DNA of 64,000 bases from Sphingomonas pruni NBRC 15498 (GTDB lineage: Bacteria > Pseudomonadota > Alphaproteobacteria > Sphingomonadales > Sphingomonadaceae), in assembly GCF_001598455.1 (NCBI RefSeq), contig NZ_BCYZ01000018.1:1-64000 (forward strand), given 5' to 3'. The position numbers and the translations under genes are program-made. Shown here piece by piece: positions 61,935 through 64,000 of the stretch. Each line of letters opens with the position of its first letter. The first letter of the stretch is position 1. Below the pieces are notes generated by a model. It was not told where the DNA came from. It saw nothing but the letters and a program-made list of their open reading frames with translations, and ran no database searches.

Positions 61935-63212
61935 CTAGGACTCGCAAGCATCCGCTCGTGAGAGCAGGAACGCCCGCTCGCGCGCGTTGCGGGTGAGCGC
62001 GGCGGCGGCCTCGAATTCAGGCCGCGCCTCGGCCAGCCGGCCTGCCCGAAACAGGAAATCGCCTCTCGCCGCGGGGAAGGGCGCATAGTGGCGCAAGGCG
62101 TCGGCATCGGGAATCTCGTCGATCAGTTTGAGCCCTGCGTCCGGCCCGAATGCCATGCTGTGCGCAATGGCGCGATTGAGATCGACGACTGGCGAGGGTG
62201 TCACCACACCCAGCCGATCGTAGAGAGCGGCGATGCGCGGCCAGTCGGTATCTGCGGCACGGCGCGCGCGCGCATGGCATGCGGCGAGCGCGGCTTGCAG
62301 CACATAAGGCCCCTGACCGCCGAGCGCGTCGGCGCGGGCCAGCGCATCGAGCCCGCGCAGGATCAGCAGCTGATCCCAGCGCGTGCGATCCTGCTCGGTG
62401 ATCGGGATGAATGCGCCGTCCGGTCCGGTCCGCGCATTCAGCCGCGACGCCTGTATCTCCATCAACGCCAGCAGGCCGAGCACTTCGGCTTCGTCGGGCA
62501 TCAGCCCCGCCAGGATGCGGCCGAGCCGCTGTGCTTCCCGTGCCAACCCCGGCCGGACCAGGTCGTCGCCTACTGTGGCCGCATAGCCCTCGTTGAAGAT
62601 GAGGTAGATGACCTCGAGCACCGCGGGCAAACGCGCCGCGCGTTCGGCGCCGCGCGGCACCTCGAAAGCCAGACCCGCCTTGGCGATCGCCTTCTTGGCG
62701 CGGCCGATACGTTGCGCGATCGTCGCTTCGCTGGACAGAAAGGCCCGGGCGATCTCGTCGGTCGTGAGCCCGCCGACCACACGCAAGGTGAGCGCCGCGC
62801 GGGCATCGGGCGACAGCATCGGATGACAAGCGGTGAAGATCAGCCCGAGCAGTTCGTCGCCGAGATCGTCGTCCAGCGCGGCGTCGATCGCCGCAATCTT
62901 ATCCGCCGCTTCCTCGTCGAGCGTCCGCGCGATCTCCTCATGCTTGCGGTCGCGCATCTGGTCGTGCCGGATGGCGTCGATCGCGCGCCGCTTGGCGACT
63001 GCCGTCAGCCAGGCACCGGGATTGGCGGGGACTCCGCTCTTCGGCCAGTCCGACAGCGCCACGATCAGCGCTTCCTGGGCCAGTTCCTCGGCACGGTCGA
63101 TGTCGCGCACCATGCGGGCCAGGCCGGCGATGAGCCTGGCGCGTTCGATGCGAAAGGTCGCCTCGATCGCCCGATGCGTTTCGCCGTTGCTGTCCGTTTC
63201 GCTTGCCGTCAC
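61935..63212 (-). CDS. ECF-type sigma factor with C-terminal extension (ECF42-like)
   Basis: The 425-residue protein starts with GTG. The N-terminal third has sigma region 2 (RIERARLIAGLARMVRDIDRAEELAQEALIVAL, split) and region 4 (LTLRVVGGLTTDEIARAFLSSEATIAQRIGRAKKAI, split). The long helical C-terminal part (about 180-425) with TPR-like Ala/Arg pattern is characteristic of ECF42-type sigma factors, which are usually next to YCII/DGPF-domain genes rather than anti-sigma factors. No such gene is complete in the window. Confidence 0.85.
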   Translation of the reverse strand: MTASETDSNGETHRAIEATFRIERARLIAGLARMVRDIDRAEELAQEALIVALSDWPKSGVPANPGAWLTAVAKRRAIDAIRHDQMRDRKHEEIARTLDEEAADKIAAIDAALDDDLGDELLGLIFTACHPMLSPDARAALTLRVVGGLTTDEIARAFLSSEATIAQRIGRAKKAIAKAGLAFEVPRGAERAARLPAVLEVIYLIFNEGYAATVGDDLVRPGLAREAQRLGRILAGLMPDEAEVLGLLALMEIQASRLNARTGPDGAFIPITEQDRTRWDQLLILRGLDALARADALGGQGPYVLQAALAACHARARRAADTDWPRIAALYDRLGVVTPSPVVDLNRAIAHSMAFGPDAGLKLIDEIPDADALRHYAPFPAARGDFLFRAGRLAEARPEFEAAAALTRNARERAFLLSRADACES

Positions 63213-63254
63213 GCCGCCGCTTGTCCGTCACGGACAGCGGCGACGCAAGCGGCC

Positions 63255-63902
63255 CTAGCTGGATGCCGGCGCGTTGACCGCCAATTGCGCAGCGAAGGCC
63301 CGTTGATAGGCGGGCCGCGCCTCGCCGCGCGCGACATAGGCGGCCAGGGTCGGAAACTCGTCGAGAATACCCGACATCCGCAGCCGGAGCAGCACCGACG
63401 CCATCAACAAATCCCCGGCGCTGAACGCCCCGTCGAGCCACTCGGCATCGCCCAGACGATCGGCCAGCTGGCGCAGCCGGGCGCGGATACGGTCGACGAC
63501 CAGCGGCAAGCGCTCCTTTGCCCAAGGCTTGTCGCCTTCCGCGAATTTGGCGGTCTGGAGGTCGAGTATCGGCGTTTCCACCGTGTTGAGCGCTGCAAAC
63601 ATCCAGGTGATCGCGCGCGCCCGGGCATCGGGATCCTCGGGCAGCAGCCCCGCATGGCGATCCGCGATGTGGAAGATGATCGCGCCCGTCTCGAACAGGG
63701 CGAGATCGCCTTCCTCGTAGGTGGGTATCTGGCCGAATGGATGGACGGCCAGGTGCGCCGGTTCCTTCATCCCGGCGAAGGAAACGAGCCGAACCTGATA
63801 TGGCAGACCCGCTTCTTCGAGCGCCCAGCGAACGCGCGTGTCGCGCGCCAGTCCCTTGCCGCCATCGGGCGACCGTTCGAACGCGGTAATGGTGATGGTC
63901 AT
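63255..63902 (-). CDS. Glutathione S-transferase family protein
   Basis: The 215-residue protein has a thioredoxin-like N-terminus (TITAFERSPDGGKGLARDTRVRWALEEAGLPY, split). The conserved cis-Pro is in FGQIPTYEEGDLALFETGAII and an all-helical C-terminal domain follows (SAGDLLMASVLLRLR). The substrate is unknown. It lies 43 bases upstream of the ECF sigma gene and in the same direction. Confidence 0.85.
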   Translation of the reverse strand: MTITITAFERSPDGGKGLARDTRVRWALEEAGLPYQVRLVSFAGMKEPAHLAVHPFGQIPTYEEGDLALFETGAIIFHIADRHAGLLPEDPDARARAITWMFAALNTVETPILDLQTAKFAEGDKPWAKERLPLVVDRIRARLRQLADRLGDAEWLDGAFSAGDLLMASVLLRLRMSGILDEFPTLAAYVARGEARPAYQRAFAAQLAVNAPASS

Positions 63903-64000
63903 CGTTGGTCTCCGATGATGGTGCGGCGCGCCGGCGAAATCGGCATCGGCACCAATCAGGTTGAGGCCGGCTGGAGAGGGCTTGCCGTTCCAGCCGACCT
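63903..64000. other. Window-edge region upstream of the glutathione transferase gene
   Basis: No complete gene fits. One minus-strand frame ends with a TGA at 63956-63958 and could be the last codons of an upstream gene, such as a YCII-domain protein that often accompanies this sigma class. The fragment is too short to decide. Confidence 0.2.

Overview
The window is GC-rich, densely packed alphaproteobacterial chromosome. It most likely comes from Sphingomonas or a close relative in the Sphingomonadaceae. This rests on the gene order pdxJ-acpS-lepB, the ctaC-ctaD-ctaB-ctaG-ctaE oxidase operon followed by DUF983, SURF1 and thrC, two TonB-dependent receptors, and many GTG starts and 4-bp ATGA/GTGA overlaps. 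I found no tRNA, rRNA, CRISPR array, insertion sequence or phage gene. The only repeated DNA is a set of short intergenic palindromes.

Layout. 1-2.9 kb: small envelope and unknown genes. 2.5-9.3 kb: a chaperone-usher fimbrial locus with two or three secreted pilin-like proteins, a major pilin, a PapD-like chaperone, an usher and a distal subunit. 9.4-11.0 kb: a polysaccharide flippase. 10.9-18.8 kb (minus strand): a four-gene nonribosomal peptide operon, made of an adenylation-carrier didomain, a cytochrome P450, a C-A-T-TE module and a Sfp-type phosphopantetheinyl transferase. Divergent from it (18.9-21.2 kb) are an acyltransferase-3 and a membrane-anchored esterase. 21.2-25.3 kb (minus): pdxJ, acpS, lepB, an AI-2E-type permease and a maleylacetoacetate isomerase-like gene. 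25.4-33.4 kb: aa3-type cytochrome c oxidase structural and assembly genes, then thrC. 33.5-42.3 kb: housekeeping and accessory genes (methyltransferase, lipoprotein, amidase, secreted lipase, ccmAB, zincin-like protease, pterin dehydratase, glycosyltransferase, MarR-GNAT fusion, SDR). 42.4-44.9 kb: an osmoprotectant ABC transporter with a fused permease and binding protein. 45-51.5 kb: a TonB-dependent receptor, two subunits of a molybdenum hydroxylase, and an M13 peptidase. 51.7-56 kb: a PAS protein, a PilZ-like protein and TadG/TadE-like genes. 56-64 kb: a second TonB receptor, an AmpG-like transporter with a serine hydrolase, an ECF sigma factor and a glutathione transferase.

The best candidate for an undescribed system is the compact NRPS operon. 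It appears to load one amino acid on a free-standing A-T protein, probably oxidise it with a P450 on the carrier, and condense it with glycine: the second A domain reads DILQLGVIWK, one residue from the classical glycine code. Release would be by a thioesterase whose nucleophile is cysteine rather than serine. The operon carries its own phosphopantetheinyl transferase. The predicted product is therefore a small, probably beta-hydroxylated, X-Gly dipeptide or a cyclised or transferred derivative. All functions come from reading motifs in the sequence; no database search was run.
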